Shown in pieces: positions 37,298-47,122 of a stretch of DNA of 64,000 nucleotides (its first letter is position 1; every line of letters starts with the position of its first letter). A program made the translations under genes and the position numbers. Origin of the DNA: Pseudaminobacter soli (ex Li et al. 2025) (GTDB lineage: Bacteria; Pseudomonadota; Alphaproteobacteria; Rhizobiales; Rhizobiaceae); the NCBI RefSeq assembly GCF_029892515.1, contig NZ_JARXVF010000003.1, forward strand, positions 1-64,000, read 5' to 3'. The notes under the pieces were generated by a model. That model saw nothing but the letters and a program-made list of their open reading frames with translations, was not told where the DNA came from and made no database searches.

Positions 37298-38740
37298 TCA
37301 GCGCCGACGCCCACCGCCACGACCGCCACCGCCCATTGGGAGGCGACGCGGTCCGGACATGTGATGGCCGCCGCGTCCAGGCGCGGACATGGCATAGTTC
37401 CGATGCGCGCCGCCTCTCATGGACTGAGCGCCGCGATTTGAGGCGACGTTCTGCGGCCTGCCGTTACGGGCACTAGCCACGTTGGATGGCTTACGCGGCC
37501 GATTGTTGGCCTGGCTCGCCGCCTTTCCCTTGCCGGACGGCCGATTGACATTGGCCGCCGTCTTGGCGTTGGCCTTGCGGGCATTTGCCGTGTTGGGGCC
37601 GGCTTTCTTGGCGTTGACGTTCTTCGCGTTGACGTTCTTGGGCGTGGCCTTGTTGACGTTTGCCTTGTTGACATTCGGCTTGTCGGCACTGGCCTTGTTC
37701 CGGCCGGGCTGGTTCTTCAGGCCCTCAAGCGTGCTCTTGCCGACATTCTTGGCATTGCCGGTGTTGCGGGCGGCCGCCGATGGGGGCTGGTTCTTGATGC
37801 TGGCGGCCTGGCTGCGCAGGCTGTTGGCGCTGTTGTGCTCAAGGCTGTTCCTGATGTTCGACTGGTTGAACTTGGCGAGCTGATCGTGGTTGATGTCGAT
37901 CTTGGAGCGATCGACATTCCTCCAATCGACGTCGTTGAAATTCACCTTGCCGTTGAAGTCACGGTTGTTGAAGCAATGCTTGCAATCGATGTCGACGTCA
38001 CCGCCCCAGCGGCCGCCCCATATGCCCCAGTCGTTCCAGTCGATGGCGGCAGCCCATGCCGCTCCCGTCACGGCCGCAGCAAAGAAGGGGGCCGTCGGAT
38101 ACCAGTAGGAAGAATAGGCTTCCGGGTAATATGTGATCGGCTCTGGCGGATAGTCGGCCGCGTAGAGCATCTGCGGCTCATATTGCGGCACATAGATCGT
38201 CTCGGCGCTTGCCGGCGCGATGACGACCTTGTCGTTTTCCTTGGACACCTTGATCTTGTCGTCGGACTTGATGATGTCCTTGGCAACCGCCTGCTGACGC
38301 AGTTGCTGGATGGCGACCAGCACATCCTTCTGCTGGGAAGTGATCGCATCGCCCAGTTTCTGGGTCCATTCGAGATCGCTGCTCATCTTCTTGACGATAT
38401 CGGGGTAGTTGAGCAGCGAGATCACACTGCTGTCCCAGCTTGCCTTGGGCTTCAGGCTCTTGTCCTTGGCATATTGCTGAAGATAACGCTCGGCCTCGAC
38501 GATCTGCAGCGGATAGAGCGCCGCCTGCGAGATCGCTGCGACCAGCTCATCTGGATAGAGCGCGATCGGCGCGACCAGGACCTGCAACTCATGTTCGGTG
38601 AGCGGGGCCGCCGCAGACGTGCCTGCGGTCGGAGGGTTCGCAGCCTCGGTCTGTTCCTGCGCGAAAGTGGCTGAAAGCGGAATGCTATCAGCGACAAGAA
38701 CCAGGGAGGCGGCCGCTAAAGTCAAACTCCAGCGTGTCAT
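37298..38740 (-). CDS. DUF3300-family secreted protein with a long basic tail
   Basis: A 480-residue exported protein. A signal peptide (TRWSLTLAAASLVLVADSIPLSATFA) is followed by the DUF3300 core: LTEHELQVLVAPIALYPDELVAAISQAALYPLQ, then ASWDSSVISLLNYPDIVKKM and ETIYVPQYEPQMLY. A tryptophan-rich patch (AAIDWNDWGIWGGRWGGDVDID) follows. The last 170 residues are Asn, Ala, Lys and Arg rich, with repeated KPNVNKANVNK and NVNAKN elements, and end in a Gly/Arg/His stretch. Function is unknown. It converges on the degenerate ABC gene with eight bases between stops. Confidence 0.82.
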   Translation of the reverse strand: MTRWSLTLAAASLVLVADSIPLSATFAQEQTEAANPPTAGTSAAAPLTEHELQVLVAPIALYPDELVAAISQAALYPLQIVEAERYLQQYAKDKSLKPKASWDSSVISLLNYPDIVKKMSSDLEWTQKLGDAITSQQKDVLVAIQQLRQQAVAKDIIKSDDKIKVSKENDKVVIAPASAETIYVPQYEPQMLYAADYPPEPITYYPEAYSSYWYPTAPFFAAAVTGAAWAAAIDWNDWGIWGGRWGGDVDIDCKHCFNNRDFNGKVNFNDVDWRNVDRSKIDINHDQLAKFNQSNIRNSLEHNSANSLRSQAASIKNQPPSAAARNTGNAKNVGKSTLEGLKNQPGRNKASADKPNVNKANVNKATPKNVNAKNVNAKKAGPNTANARKANAKTAANVNRPSGKGKAASQANNRPRKPSNVASARNGRPQNVASNRGAQSMRGGAHRNYAMSAPGRGGHHMSGPRRLPMGGGGRGGGRRR

Positions 38741-39066
38741 AGCAACCTCGCTTTTGGCATGCAGAAATGCCAGCCAGCTGAACGTCATACCAGTATTTAT
38801 GAAAGTAGCGCGGTGCCGATCGGAGACAATCAGGACGAGGCATCACAAACGCAAAGTCTCGAGAGCCCACCTATTCAACGAGCGTCGGAATCGCCGTTCG
38901 CAGGTGGCGGCCTGTGAAAGAAATGCCAAGGTGATCGATGCTGGCGGCTCTGCGCCATCTGGACCTAAGAAATCTCGCTAACAAGCGTTCTCCATTCCGT
39001 CACGGCAGTTTAAGAAACGTCTGAAATGAAAGCATGCGACTCGGTCGGGAATTGGAATTGCAGATC
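38741..39066. other. Intergenic region before the response-regulator gene
   Basis: A 326-base gap between divergent genes. The reading frame of the response regulator extends back to an ATG at 39034. No repeat, RNA gene or convincing small gene was recognised. Confidence 0.45.
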
Positions 39067-39768
39067 ATGGCCGGGCCGCGTCCTTCAGTCCTTCTCGTGG
39101 AAGACGAAGTCTTCGTTCAGACGCTCCTGGCGGCGTATCTGGAGAAGGAGGGCGTCTCGGTGACGGTGGCGTCTACGGCGGCCGAAATGCGCGCGGCGCT
39201 GCGGTTGCCCGGCCAGCCGGTCAATGCCATTGCCCTCGACCTTGGTCTTCCCGACGAGGAGGGGCTTGCGCTCCTGCGGCAGCTCAGGACACGGCTGAAA
39301 GTGCCGATCTGCATCACCACGCAGGACAATTCTCCGGCCAGCCGCGCCGTCGCGGCCGAACTGGGGGTCGACGACTATCTGGTGAAGCCGTTCCACCCGC
39401 GACAGCTCACCGCCAGCCTGATGGCGCTGCTGGGCAACAAGAAGAATGAGAAGGGCGCGCCTGTTCGGTTTGAGGGATGGTCGTTCGATGGCGCCGCCCG
39501 CGTCCTGACAAATCCGGAAGGGCATCCGGTTCCTCTGACGCCGGCCGAATTCGATGTGCTGGCGGCGCTGGTGAACGCCGAAGGGCGCACGGTATCGCGT
39601 GCGCAGCTGCTGGACGCAATCGGGTCCGACAGCAGCAGTGCGTTGTCGCGCGTGGTGGATGTGGTCGTCAGCAGCCTGCGTCGCAAGCTGGGCGATCCGG
39701 CGCGCATGCCCCGATTGATCGTCACGGTGCCCAGTGCCGGCTACCGGTTCTGTGCCAGCCCCGAATAA
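39067..39768 (+). CDS. OmpR/TorR-type response regulator
   Basis: A 233-residue two-component regulator. The receiver has VEDE near residue 11, the phosphoacceptor Asp58 in IALDLGLPDEEG, TTQDN and the KPF switch lysine. The C-terminal winged helix (LTPAEFDVLAALVNAEGRTVSRAQLL, VVDVVVSSLRRKLGD and a YRF ending) is OmpR/PhoB type. The start at 39067 puts the first beta strand close to the N-terminus; ATG at 39034 is an alternative giving 11 more residues. The 3' end overlaps that of the convergent hybrid kinase by 28 bases, suggesting a cognate pair. Confidence 0.88.
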   Translation: MAGPRPSVLLVEDEVFVQTLLAAYLEKEGVSVTVASTAAEMRAALRLPGQPVNAIALDLGLPDEEGLALLRQLRTRLKVPICITTQDNSPASRAVAAELGVDDYLVKPFHPRQLTASLMALLGNKKNEKGAPVRFEGWSFDGAARVLTNPEGHPVPLTPAEFDVLAALVNAEGRTVSRAQLLDAIGSDSSSALSRVVDVVVSSLRRKLGDPARMPRLIVTVPSAGYRFCASPE

Positions 39769-42653
39769 GTGCATCGCAGATCCTCGGCGGCGCGTTCCGC
39801 CAAGGTAAGCGTGACTTGGACTTCCGCGTCGATCTCAACCGTTGACGATTGGGTTAGCCGATTTTCGAGCGTTGCGGCGGCGGCGCTCAGTGCCGTCAGC
39901 CCGGCCAGTCCTGCCGCGCCGGCCAGCCGATGCGCGGCAAAGCGCGCGGCCTCCCGATCGCCAGTTCGGGCGGAAGCCTCGATCTCCGCGGCGCCCCGTT
40001 CCACCGCCGCCAGAGCCTGTCCGACCAGTCGGACCACGGTCTCCGCTCCGAGCTCCTGCTGCAACGATGCCAGAAAATCGTCCTTCTGCGCTTGCGAACC
40101 GGACTGAACTAGTGGCCGGCCCGCCCAAACGGCGTCTATCGTCCGCCGCAGTTCCTCCGGCATGATCGGCTTGGAGAGGTAGCCATCCATCCCGGCCTGC
40201 AAGCAACGCTCGACCACGCCCGCCGCAACATTGGCGGTGACGGCAACGACGGGGATGGTCGCCAGCTCTCCCCGCTGGGCACGGATCTGGCGAACCAGGT
40301 CCATCCCGCTCAGGCCCGGCATTTCGAGATCGGCCAGCACCACATCCACGGGTCGCTCGGTCAATAGCTCGAGCGCCTGCACACCGTCCGCGGCTTCCTC
40401 GACGCGATGCCCCATCACCTCGAGCAGACCGGAGAGGACAAAGCGATTGTTCTCGTCGTCATCGACAATGAGAACGCTCAAACTTTTGCGCACGGCATCG
40501 TCCGTTAGCGCGGGGGACTGGATTTCGATCTCGGCCACATCTGCCGGCGGCAGCGGCAATCGAACCTGGAAGGTGCTGCCCCGTCCAAGCTCGCTATCAG
40601 CCGTGATGGAGCCTCCCATTGCTTGGGTCAGCCGCAGGCAGATCGCCAGCCCGAGGCCGGTACCGCCGAACCGCCGGGCGATCGAGGCATCGGCCTGCAC
40701 GAAGGGTTCGAACAACCGGGCGAGCTTGTCGCGGGGGATACCGATACCGGTGTCTGCCACTTCCAACCGTATCCAATCGGCATGGTCCGCATCGGGTTCT
40801 GCAGACAGGCGAATCTCGCCAGTCTCGGTGAACTTCACGGCGTTGCCGATGAGGTTGAGCAGCACCTGCCGCAGGCGGTCGGCGTCTCCCATCACCGTCG
40901 CGGGCAGTGCGTCATCGACGCTGATCGTGAGCGAAACATTCTTCTGCTCGGCACGCAGGCTCATCATCGCCTGGACATCCGCAAGGAGGGCGCTAAGGCC
41001 GAAGGGCGCGTAGCTGGTTTCCAGCCTGTCGTCGGAGATTTTCGCAAAATCGAGAATGTCGCCGATCGTCGACAGCATTGCGGCGCCGGTGCGCTCGGCC
41101 ACGTCGACAGCGGTACGCACCTTGCCCTGCAGCGGCATAGACTTGAGCAGGTGGATGGCGCCGAGCATCCCGTTCATCGGGGTGCGGATCTCGTGGCTCA
41201 TGACCGAGAGAAAGTCCGACTTGGCGCGATTGGCCGCGTCCGCAGTGACGAGGGCGGTTTGAAGCTCACGGGTGCGCTCGTCAACCGCGCGCTGCAGACG
41301 CTCCCGCTCCTGCAGCTGGAAGGCCGCCAATTCCTGCTGGGCTTGCTCCCTGGCGCGTTGCATTTCGCGCAAGCGCCCGATCGCCGTGAGGGTGAGCAGG
41401 AGCATGATGGACAGATTGTTCCAGGCGATTTCCGATCCGAACGACCAGGATGCCGGGAAGACGCCGAGAATGTGCCCCAGATAGAGAAAAAACCTGACGG
41501 CTGCGGGGCCGCTTGCGAACAGAACGAGCCGGGCATTGCCGAAACCGCGGCGCCAGCAGTCCAGCACGACGACGATCCATAGGGCCTCATAGACGACTTG
41601 CAGGGCGGTCAGGATGGAGACTGCGGCTCTGTAGTCGCCGAAGGCGGTCCATAGGGCGCCTGCCAGCAGGACGGCGCTGAAGACACTGAGAGTTCTCCAC
41701 CAGATCGCGATGCGATCTATACCGACGAACATCGACGCCATCGTGCACAGAAGCACATGTGCAATCAGGCCGAGGACGCCCGGCGCGCGCAGGACGAGAT
41801 CACCGCCGCCAGTCAGAATGAAACGGTACAGGACCCCTTGAAAGGCCATGTCGTAACCGATTTCGGCAAAGGCGCCGGCAGCAAGCGCCAGGAAGATGCG
41901 ATCGCGCCGGGCAAGGCCAAGCAGCAGGCTGAACAGCGCCATGGTGCCCATGGAGCCGATGAGCAGCATCTCAATGAGCACATCGACCGCCTCCGCTTCC
42001 CGGAAGCTGGCGGGTCTCCACACGCTGGCGTCGATGCTGACGGAAGAGCGGCTTTGCACGCGCAGCGCGACGATGATCCGCTCGCCCGGCGCGAGCTTGA
42101 TGGGAAATACGGATGGCGCCGCGCGGACCGGACGGCTGTCGAGCGATATGCTGTTGCCGGCGAGCAGTGTCTCGGAGGGCGTCTCCTCGCCGGGGGCAAA
42201 GCGGAAATAGCGCACGTCCTCCAGTCGCACGATGCCAATGGACAGCCATCGCGTGACCGGTTGATCACTGCCGTTATAAAACGCGCCGCGCAGCCAGAAG
42301 GTTGAGCTCGTGAAGCCCTGGGTCATCAATCGGGGCGATGCCGCAACCCATCCCGAATGCTGGAGCGCCTCGCTGGCGGAGAGCCGGCCGTCGCGGTCTT
42401 CGAGAATGGACAACGACTGGATCAGAGACAGATGATCTGTGACGCCGGCCAGGTCCACGCCATCCTCGTCTGCGCTCGCTAAACTGCACGAGAACGCCGC
42501 GAGTGCGAGCACCAGCAGGTGGATGGCCAGGTTGCGGATCAGAGCGGCGCAAGTTTCCGGCAGGCAGGCTGTCGAGCGCACACGGTGTTCGGGTCGGCGA
42601 GGGTGCGAGCCCTTGGTCTCCCGAGAGGGCGCGTGTTCCGGAATGATCGTCAT
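39741..42653 (-). CDS. TorS-like hybrid sensor histidine kinase (7TM-DISM, HisKA, HATPase, receiver, Hpt)
   Basis: A 970-residue phosphorelay kinase. A signal-like segment (NLAIHLLVLALAAFSCSLASA) is followed by a periplasmic 7TMR-DISMED2-like domain, then seven transmembrane helices (7TMR-DISM_7TM), a coiled coil, HisKA with H487 in SVMSHEIRTP, and an ATPase domain with NLIGNAVKFT, DTGIGIP and GGTGLGLAI. A receiver with D775 in VLADLEMPG and an Hpt domain with H908 in FAAHRLAGAAG follow. This is a full His-Asp-His-Asp relay when combined with the convergent OmpR-type regulator. Start is uncertain: ATG at 42653 is used, ATG at 42698 and an upstream TTG also exist. Confidence 0.87.
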   Translation of the reverse strand: MTIIPEHAPSRETKGSHPRRPEHRVRSTACLPETCAALIRNLAIHLLVLALAAFSCSLASADEDGVDLAGVTDHLSLIQSLSILEDRDGRLSASEALQHSGWVAASPRLMTQGFTSSTFWLRGAFYNGSDQPVTRWLSIGIVRLEDVRYFRFAPGEETPSETLLAGNSISLDSRPVRAAPSVFPIKLAPGERIIVALRVQSRSSVSIDASVWRPASFREAEAVDVLIEMLLIGSMGTMALFSLLLGLARRDRIFLALAAGAFAEIGYDMAFQGVLYRFILTGGGDLVLRAPGVLGLIAHVLLCTMASMFVGIDRIAIWWRTLSVFSAVLLAGALWTAFGDYRAAVSILTALQVVYEALWIVVVLDCWRRGFGNARLVLFASGPAAVRFFLYLGHILGVFPASWSFGSEIAWNNLSIMLLLTLTAIGRLREMQRAREQAQQELAAFQLQERERLQRAVDERTRELQTALVTADAANRAKSDFLSVMSHEIRTPMNGMLGAIHLLKSMPLQGKVRTAVDVAERTGAAMLSTIGDILDFAKISDDRLETSYAPFGLSALLADVQAMMSLRAEQKNVSLTISVDDALPATVMGDADRLRQVLLNLIGNAVKFTETGEIRLSAEPDADHADWIRLEVADTGIGIPRDKLARLFEPFVQADASIARRFGGTGLGLAICLRLTQAMGGSITADSELGRGSTFQVRLPLPPADVAEIEIQSPALTDDAVRKSLSVLIVDDDENNRFVLSGLLEVMGHRVEEAADGVQALELLTERPVDVVLADLEMPGLSGMDLVRQIRAQRGELATIPVVAVTANVAAGVVERCLQAGMDGYLSKPIMPEELRRTIDAVWAGRPLVQSGSQAQKDDFLASLQQELGAETVVRLVGQALAAVERGAAEIEASARTGDREAARFAAHRLAGAAGLAGLTALSAAAATLENRLTQSSTVEIDAEVQVTLTLAERAAEDLRCTYSGLAQNR

Positions 42654-42812
42654 CGATTGGAGACCAGGGCTTTGTAAGCCCTGGCATGCGTGCTGCATTC
42701 GGGCCGACGAGGGATGCGAGACACCGTTGATCACGCAGCCGCCAGCAGCACAAGTGCCGGCATGCGCATTCCCCCATGATCGGTGAAGATGAGCAAAGAA
42801 CGCGGCGGCGTC

Positions 42813-42829
42813 TTTACATGCGTTTACAT
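42813..42829. promoter_or_regulatory. TTTACAT direct repeat, possible response-regulator box
   Basis: TTTACAT occurs at 42813-42819 and 42823-42829, exactly ten bases apart, in the gap between the hybrid kinase and the autotransporter genes. Direct repeats with one helical turn spacing are the usual target of OmpR-family dimers. Linking it to the regulator at 39067 is inference. Confidence 0.4.
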
Positions 42830-42932
42830 CGCTCAATCACATTGCCGGACAATTTTCGCGCGACGCGGCGTAAATACCTTCAATCGAGCCGTACCAGAAG
42901 GGCGGGCGGCGCTAATACGATTGGGGTAAAAA

Positions 42933-45900
42933 TTGGAAATTTCGAGACTGCTTTGGATGGCTCAGGACGCTAACAAGGCCATCCCTCGGGCACTCTGCAT
43001 CAGCGGCCTGGTGACGACACTTCTTCTCAGCACAGCGCTCACGACGCCCGCATTTGCCGGCGGCGGTACCTCGTGGTCTGACATGGCCAACTACGCTTAT
43101 GGCGGCGACGATGCCACGATGCCCTGGGGCAGGGGCGACGACGGCGGCGATGGATTCCTTGTCGATAATCCCGGCCACGCCAGTGGCGGCGGCGGTGGCG
43201 GCGCCGGCGCAAGCGGCGGTGACGGCGGCATGGGACATGACGGAGTTACGGCTGGTGGCGCCGGTGGCGTTGGTTCCTCGGCCAACGGCGGCAACGGTGT
43301 AACGGACAGCGACGGTTATGGCAGCGGTGGCGGCGGCGGTGCTCATGGCTATGTTCCTGGTAACGGTCTGCTCCCGCAATATTCGACAACCGGCGGCAAT
43401 GGCGGCGCCGGCGGCGCGGCGAGCACGACATATGGATATTCTGGCGCCGCAGGCGGCGGCGGCGCCGGCGGCTACGGCGCAGCCGTCCAGCTAACAGCAA
43501 ATGCGAGCCAGTGGTCCAATGTCGCTCTCACCGGCGGTAAAGGCGGCGCCGGCGGTGATGGACTCTTTGGTGCTCGGGGTGGCGATGGCGGCAGCGGGGG
43601 AACCGGACTGGCACTCTATAATCCGCTCTCAGCGGGGTCGTACCCGGCCTTTTTCATCGAAGGTACGGTGACCGGCGGCAATGGTGGCGACGGTGGGGCG
43701 AACGGCGGCTACGGCGGCAACGGTGGCGCCGGAATTACAGTGGACCAGTGGGAGACCTCAGACCCCGCCACGGTGCGGCTCATTATCACCGGTGCGGTGA
43801 CGGGCGGCAGTGGCGGTGCCGCTGGCTCGAATGGCGGCTTCGCTGGTCTCGGCGGGGTCGGTCTGGAAGGCTCGTCGTTGGCCATCACGATGTTCGACGG
43901 TGGCAGCATTGCCGGCGGGATGAGTGGCGACCCCCAGATGCGGGCGAACGCCATTAACTTCACGGGTGGCATTAATGGCCTGTCCTTTGCCGGCGCAACA
44001 TCGCAGTTGTCCGGCAACATCAACGTCGCAAAAGACGCAACTTTGGGGTTGGATTCCTATCTGGCTGACGGCACGGAGGTCGACAATGTCATCACCGGTG
44101 GTGGATCCGTTGTGGTATTTGGGGAGAACATCATCACGCTGACCGGCGCCAATATCTATTCCGGCGGTACCCTGGTCGGTGGCATGCTGAGACTTTCCGC
44201 CGCGGGCACGTTGGGAGATGCAATCGGCAGCACCGACATCTATTTTGGTGGCATCGTCGATCTCGGCGGCACCACCCAGACGCAAGATACCGTGTATCTC
44301 GGCCGTTTCAGCAGCGAGGGCACGATCCGGAACGGCAATCTGAATGCGGCCATCAGTTCGGCCGGCGGCACCATCGAGAAGATTGGCGGCACCGCCAGCC
44401 TGACCACGACCGAGGGCACGACGAAGGTGCTGGGCACCAACAGCTATAGCGGCGCCACTGTTGTGAACGGCGGCAGGCTCAAAGTGCAGGGAGCGATTAC
44501 CGGCACTTCCTCGGTCGACGTGAACGACGGCGGCATCCTGGGAGGCATCGGAGTCATCAATGCGCCTGTCGTCCGCATCAACGACGGCGGCATCGTCGGG
44601 CTGGGCAACTCGACCGGCGCGCTCACCATCAACGGCGATCTCGCGCAGGTGGCAGGCTCGACCTTCCAGGTCGACCTGACCTCGGGCCTGGCCGATCGCA
44701 TGAATGTGTCCGGTACGGCGACGATCGAAGAGGGTGCGCTGCTCAATGTGGTGAAGCTTGATAACGGGCCCTATGTGCCGGGCAAGCACTACACGGTGCT
44801 GCAGGCCGACGACGGCGTCAGCGGCACCTACATACTGACCGGTGACACTGCAGTTTCGGCCTTCATGGGCCTAGTCGGCAACTACGACCCGACGCATGTC
44901 TATCTCGATGTGGAGCAGAACAAGACCTTCACCGACGTCGCCCTGACCCCGAACCAGAGGGCGACGGGCGCGGGCGCGGAGAGCCTGGGCAGCGGCAACG
45001 CGCTGTATGACGCCATCCTCATGTCGTCGACCGAGGCGGTGGCGCGGCACGCCTTCGACCAGCTCTCGGGTGACGTGCATGCTTCAGCCAAGAGCGTGAT
45101 GATCGAGGACAGCCGCTTCGCGCGCGATGCCGCCATGGATCGCCTGCGCGACGCCTTCGACGCAGTCGGTGCGGTGCGCTCGCCGGTGACGACCTATGTT
45201 GACGGCAAGCCGGTGTTGGCTGCTGCCAGCACCGATGGCTTTGCCTTCTGGGGCCGTGGCTTCGGTTCCTGGGGTCAGTGGGACGGCGACGGCAATGCCG
45301 CTACCATCAAGCGCGACATCGGTGGCTTCTTCGCCGGTGGCGACGGCATTGTCGCCGACAACTGGCGCGTGGGCGTGCTCGGCGGCTACAGCCGTTCGAC
45401 CTTCAACGTCAGGGATCGCTACGCGGCGGGCTCGAGCGACAACTACCATGTCGGCCTCTACGGCGGCACGCAGTGGGGCGATCTCGCCTTTCGCTCTGGC
45501 GCAGCCTACACCTGGCACAAGGTCTCGACCGACCGGGTGGTGGCGTTCCCGGGCTTCGTCGACAGCCTGAATGCCGACTACAATGCCCGCACCGCGCAAG
45601 CCTTCGGCGAGTTCGGCTATGGCATCCAGGCAGGCGGCGTGGCCTTCGAGCCTTTCGCCAATCTCGCCTATGTCAGCCTTGCCACCGACGGTTTTGGCGA
45701 GAAGGGCGGCGCGGCAGCGCTGACCAGCGCCAGCTCGACCACCAATGCGACCTTCACTACGCTCGGCGCGCGCGCCGCGACCAGCTTCAGCTTGGGTGCG
45801 ACGACGGCCACGGCCAAGGGCACGCTCGGCTGGCGTCACGCCTATGGCGACGTGACCCCGGTCTCGCAGATGCGCTTTGCCGGCGGTGACGTCTTCAGCG

Positions 45901-46058
45901 TCGCCGGGGTGCCGATTGCGCGCAATGTGGGCGTGGTCGAAGCAGGGCTCGACTTCGCCCTGTCGCCCAGCGCAGTCCTCGGCGTCTCCTATGGCGGCCA
46001 GTTCGGCTCCGGTCTCTCCGACCAGTCCGTCAAGGCCAACTTCAACGTGAAGTTCTGA
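42933..46058 (+). CDS. Autotransporter (type Va secretion) with glycine-rich passenger
   Basis: A 1041-residue surface protein. A long signal sequence ends in STALTTPAFA. Residues about 70-330 are glycine-rich (GGNGGDGGANGGYGGNGG-type) and are followed by autotransporter-associated beta-helix repeats (ITLTGANIYSGGTLVGGMLRL, LGTNSYSGATVVNGGRLKVQG). The C-terminal beta-barrel domain runs from about residue 760 to the final NVKF. The frame starts at TTG 42933, preceded by GGGG at a good distance; the ATG at 42957 gives a shorter signal but has no clear ribosome site. The passenger has no recognised enzymatic domain and may be an adhesin. Confidence 0.88.
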   Translation: MEISRLLWMAQDANKAIPRALCISGLVTTLLLSTALTTPAFAGGGTSWSDMANYAYGGDDATMPWGRGDDGGDGFLVDNPGHASGGGGGGAGASGGDGGMGHDGVTAGGAGGVGSSANGGNGVTDSDGYGSGGGGGAHGYVPGNGLLPQYSTTGGNGGAGGAASTTYGYSGAAGGGGAGGYGAAVQLTANASQWSNVALTGGKGGAGGDGLFGARGGDGGSGGTGLALYNPLSAGSYPAFFIEGTVTGGNGGDGGANGGYGGNGGAGITVDQWETSDPATVRLIITGAVTGGSGGAAGSNGGFAGLGGVGLEGSSLAITMFDGGSIAGGMSGDPQMRANAINFTGGINGLSFAGATSQLSGNINVAKDATLGLDSYLADGTEVDNVITGGGSVVVFGENIITLTGANIYSGGTLVGGMLRLSAAGTLGDAIGSTDIYFGGIVDLGGTTQTQDTVYLGRFSSEGTIRNGNLNAAISSAGGTIEKIGGTASLTTTEGTTKVLGTNSYSGATVVNGGRLKVQGAITGTSSVDVNDGGILGGIGVINAPVVRINDGGIVGLGNSTGALTINGDLAQVAGSTFQVDLTSGLADRMNVSGTATIEEGALLNVVKLDNGPYVPGKHYTVLQADDGVSGTYILTGDTAVSAFMGLVGNYDPTHVYLDVEQNKTFTDVALTPNQRATGAGAESLGSGNALYDAILMSSTEAVARHAFDQLSGDVHASAKSVMIEDSRFARDAAMDRLRDAFDAVGAVRSPVTTYVDGKPVLAAASTDGFAFWGRGFGSWGQWDGDGNAATIKRDIGGFFAGGDGIVADNWRVGVLGGYSRSTFNVRDRYAAGSSDNYHVGLYGGTQWGDLAFRSGAAYTWHKVSTDRVVAFPGFVDSLNADYNARTAQAFGEFGYGIQAGGVAFEPFANLAYVSLATDGFGEKGGAAALTSASSTTNATFTTLGARAATSFSLGATTATAKGTLGWRHAYGDVTPVSQMRFAGGDVFSVAGVPIARNVGVVEAGLDFALSPSAVLGVSYGGQFGSGLSDQSVKANFNVKF

Positions 46059-46129
46059 GACAGGGCAGAACCAACAGGGCATTGCTCTCGGCCAGTAGTA
46101 CTTCAGGCCTTGGTTCAGAGAGCCGCTCA

Positions 46130-46161
46130 GGTGGGCACGGCATGCCGTGCCCACCTTTTTT
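46130..46161 (+). terminator. Rho-independent terminator of the autotransporter gene
   Basis: GGTGGGCACGGCA and TGCCGTGCCCACC form a perfect 26-base palindrome followed by six T residues, 72 bases after the stop. Confidence 0.85.
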
Positions 46162-46203
46162 CATGCCCATCACGGGGCGCCTTCGATGTTTTCCGGATTC
46201 CGC

Positions 46204-46926
46204 TCAGGCTTCGAAATCGAAAATCAGCAGCTCGCTGAAGTGGTTCATGTCCTCGAACGCGCAGAAGGCCGGCGGATCGAGCTCGATGATCGGCATCTGC
46301 TCGCGGATATCGGCGGCAACCTCGTCCAGCATGGCCTGCCAGTGGGGCAGCGCCTCATCTTCCAGCCAATCGATCGCGTAGCCGAAGGTGATGTGGAAAC
46401 GATAGCCGTCATGGTCAGGATGGCGATAGCCGAGAAGATCGGCGAGCTCATTGCGCCAGTCCCGCATCACCTTGCGATCATGCTCCGTAGCACCCTCGAC
46501 CAGAAGGCCTGACGGCCGAGCATGCGTCACCTCGACCTGAAAAGGCTCGAACAACGAAAAGGCTTCCAGCCGCTCGCCCATGATCTCGGTCATTTCGTCG
46601 ATCGGCGCATCGAGCGGAATGTCGTGGGGCCAGAAATCCGGACGCCGGCGATATTCGATGATGCCCTGGAAGAGCGTCATGTGGAGGCTGGTGATCGGCG
46701 TGAAGACGAATTGCGGCGCCTCGGGCATGGCGAGAAATTTTTCGCGCGCCTCGATCAGAATGTCCTGCGTCTGCGAACCCTTCGTCACATGGCAGACAAT
46801 GGTGTTGCCGGGTTCGGGCAGGAAGCCGCCGACTTTCCAGTAGCGGGTGCCAAGATGCAGGGGGGCTGCCGAATTACGGGTCTTGGAATAGGCAAGCAAA
46901 TCAGGGGAAAGGGAATCGAGGTTCAT
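46204..46926 (-). CDS. DUF1868 protein, 2H phosphoesterase fold
   Basis: A 240-residue protein with two H-x-T-type motifs, SLHMTLFQG (about residue 84) and YRFHITFGY (about 183), characteristic of the 2H phosphoesterase superfamily that includes LigT-type RNA cyclic phosphodiesterases. The N-terminal HLGTRYWKVGGFLPEPGNTIVCHV matches DUF1868 (PF08975). ATG at 46926 is chosen; a TTG lies five codons upstream. Substrate unknown, perhaps a cyclic phosphate. Confidence 0.82.
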   Translation of the reverse strand: MNLDSLSPDLLAYSKTRNSAAPLHLGTRYWKVGGFLPEPGNTIVCHVTKGSQTQDILIEAREKFLAMPEAPQFVFTPITSLHMTLFQGIIEYRRRPDFWPHDIPLDAPIDEMTEIMGERLEAFSLFEPFQVEVTHARPSGLLVEGATEHDRKVMRDWRNELADLLGYRHPDHDGYRFHITFGYAIDWLEDEALPHWQAMLDEVAADIREQMPIIELDPPAFCAFEDMNHFSELLIFDFEA

Positions 46927-47122
46927 CGCGGATATATCCAATCGTTGGAAGACTGCCTGGCTTTACGTGCTGACCAAGAACGCCGGATGACGGTCCGGCC
47001 AGGGATTTGGGGATGTCGGATGGGGCGCCTCCCGGCTCTCGAATAATCTTCAACGGATATGTCAAAGTTATTAGCGCGGCGGCGGCGGCGGGCGTAAGTT
47101 TGCGTCGCGGAAGGAAAGTGCC

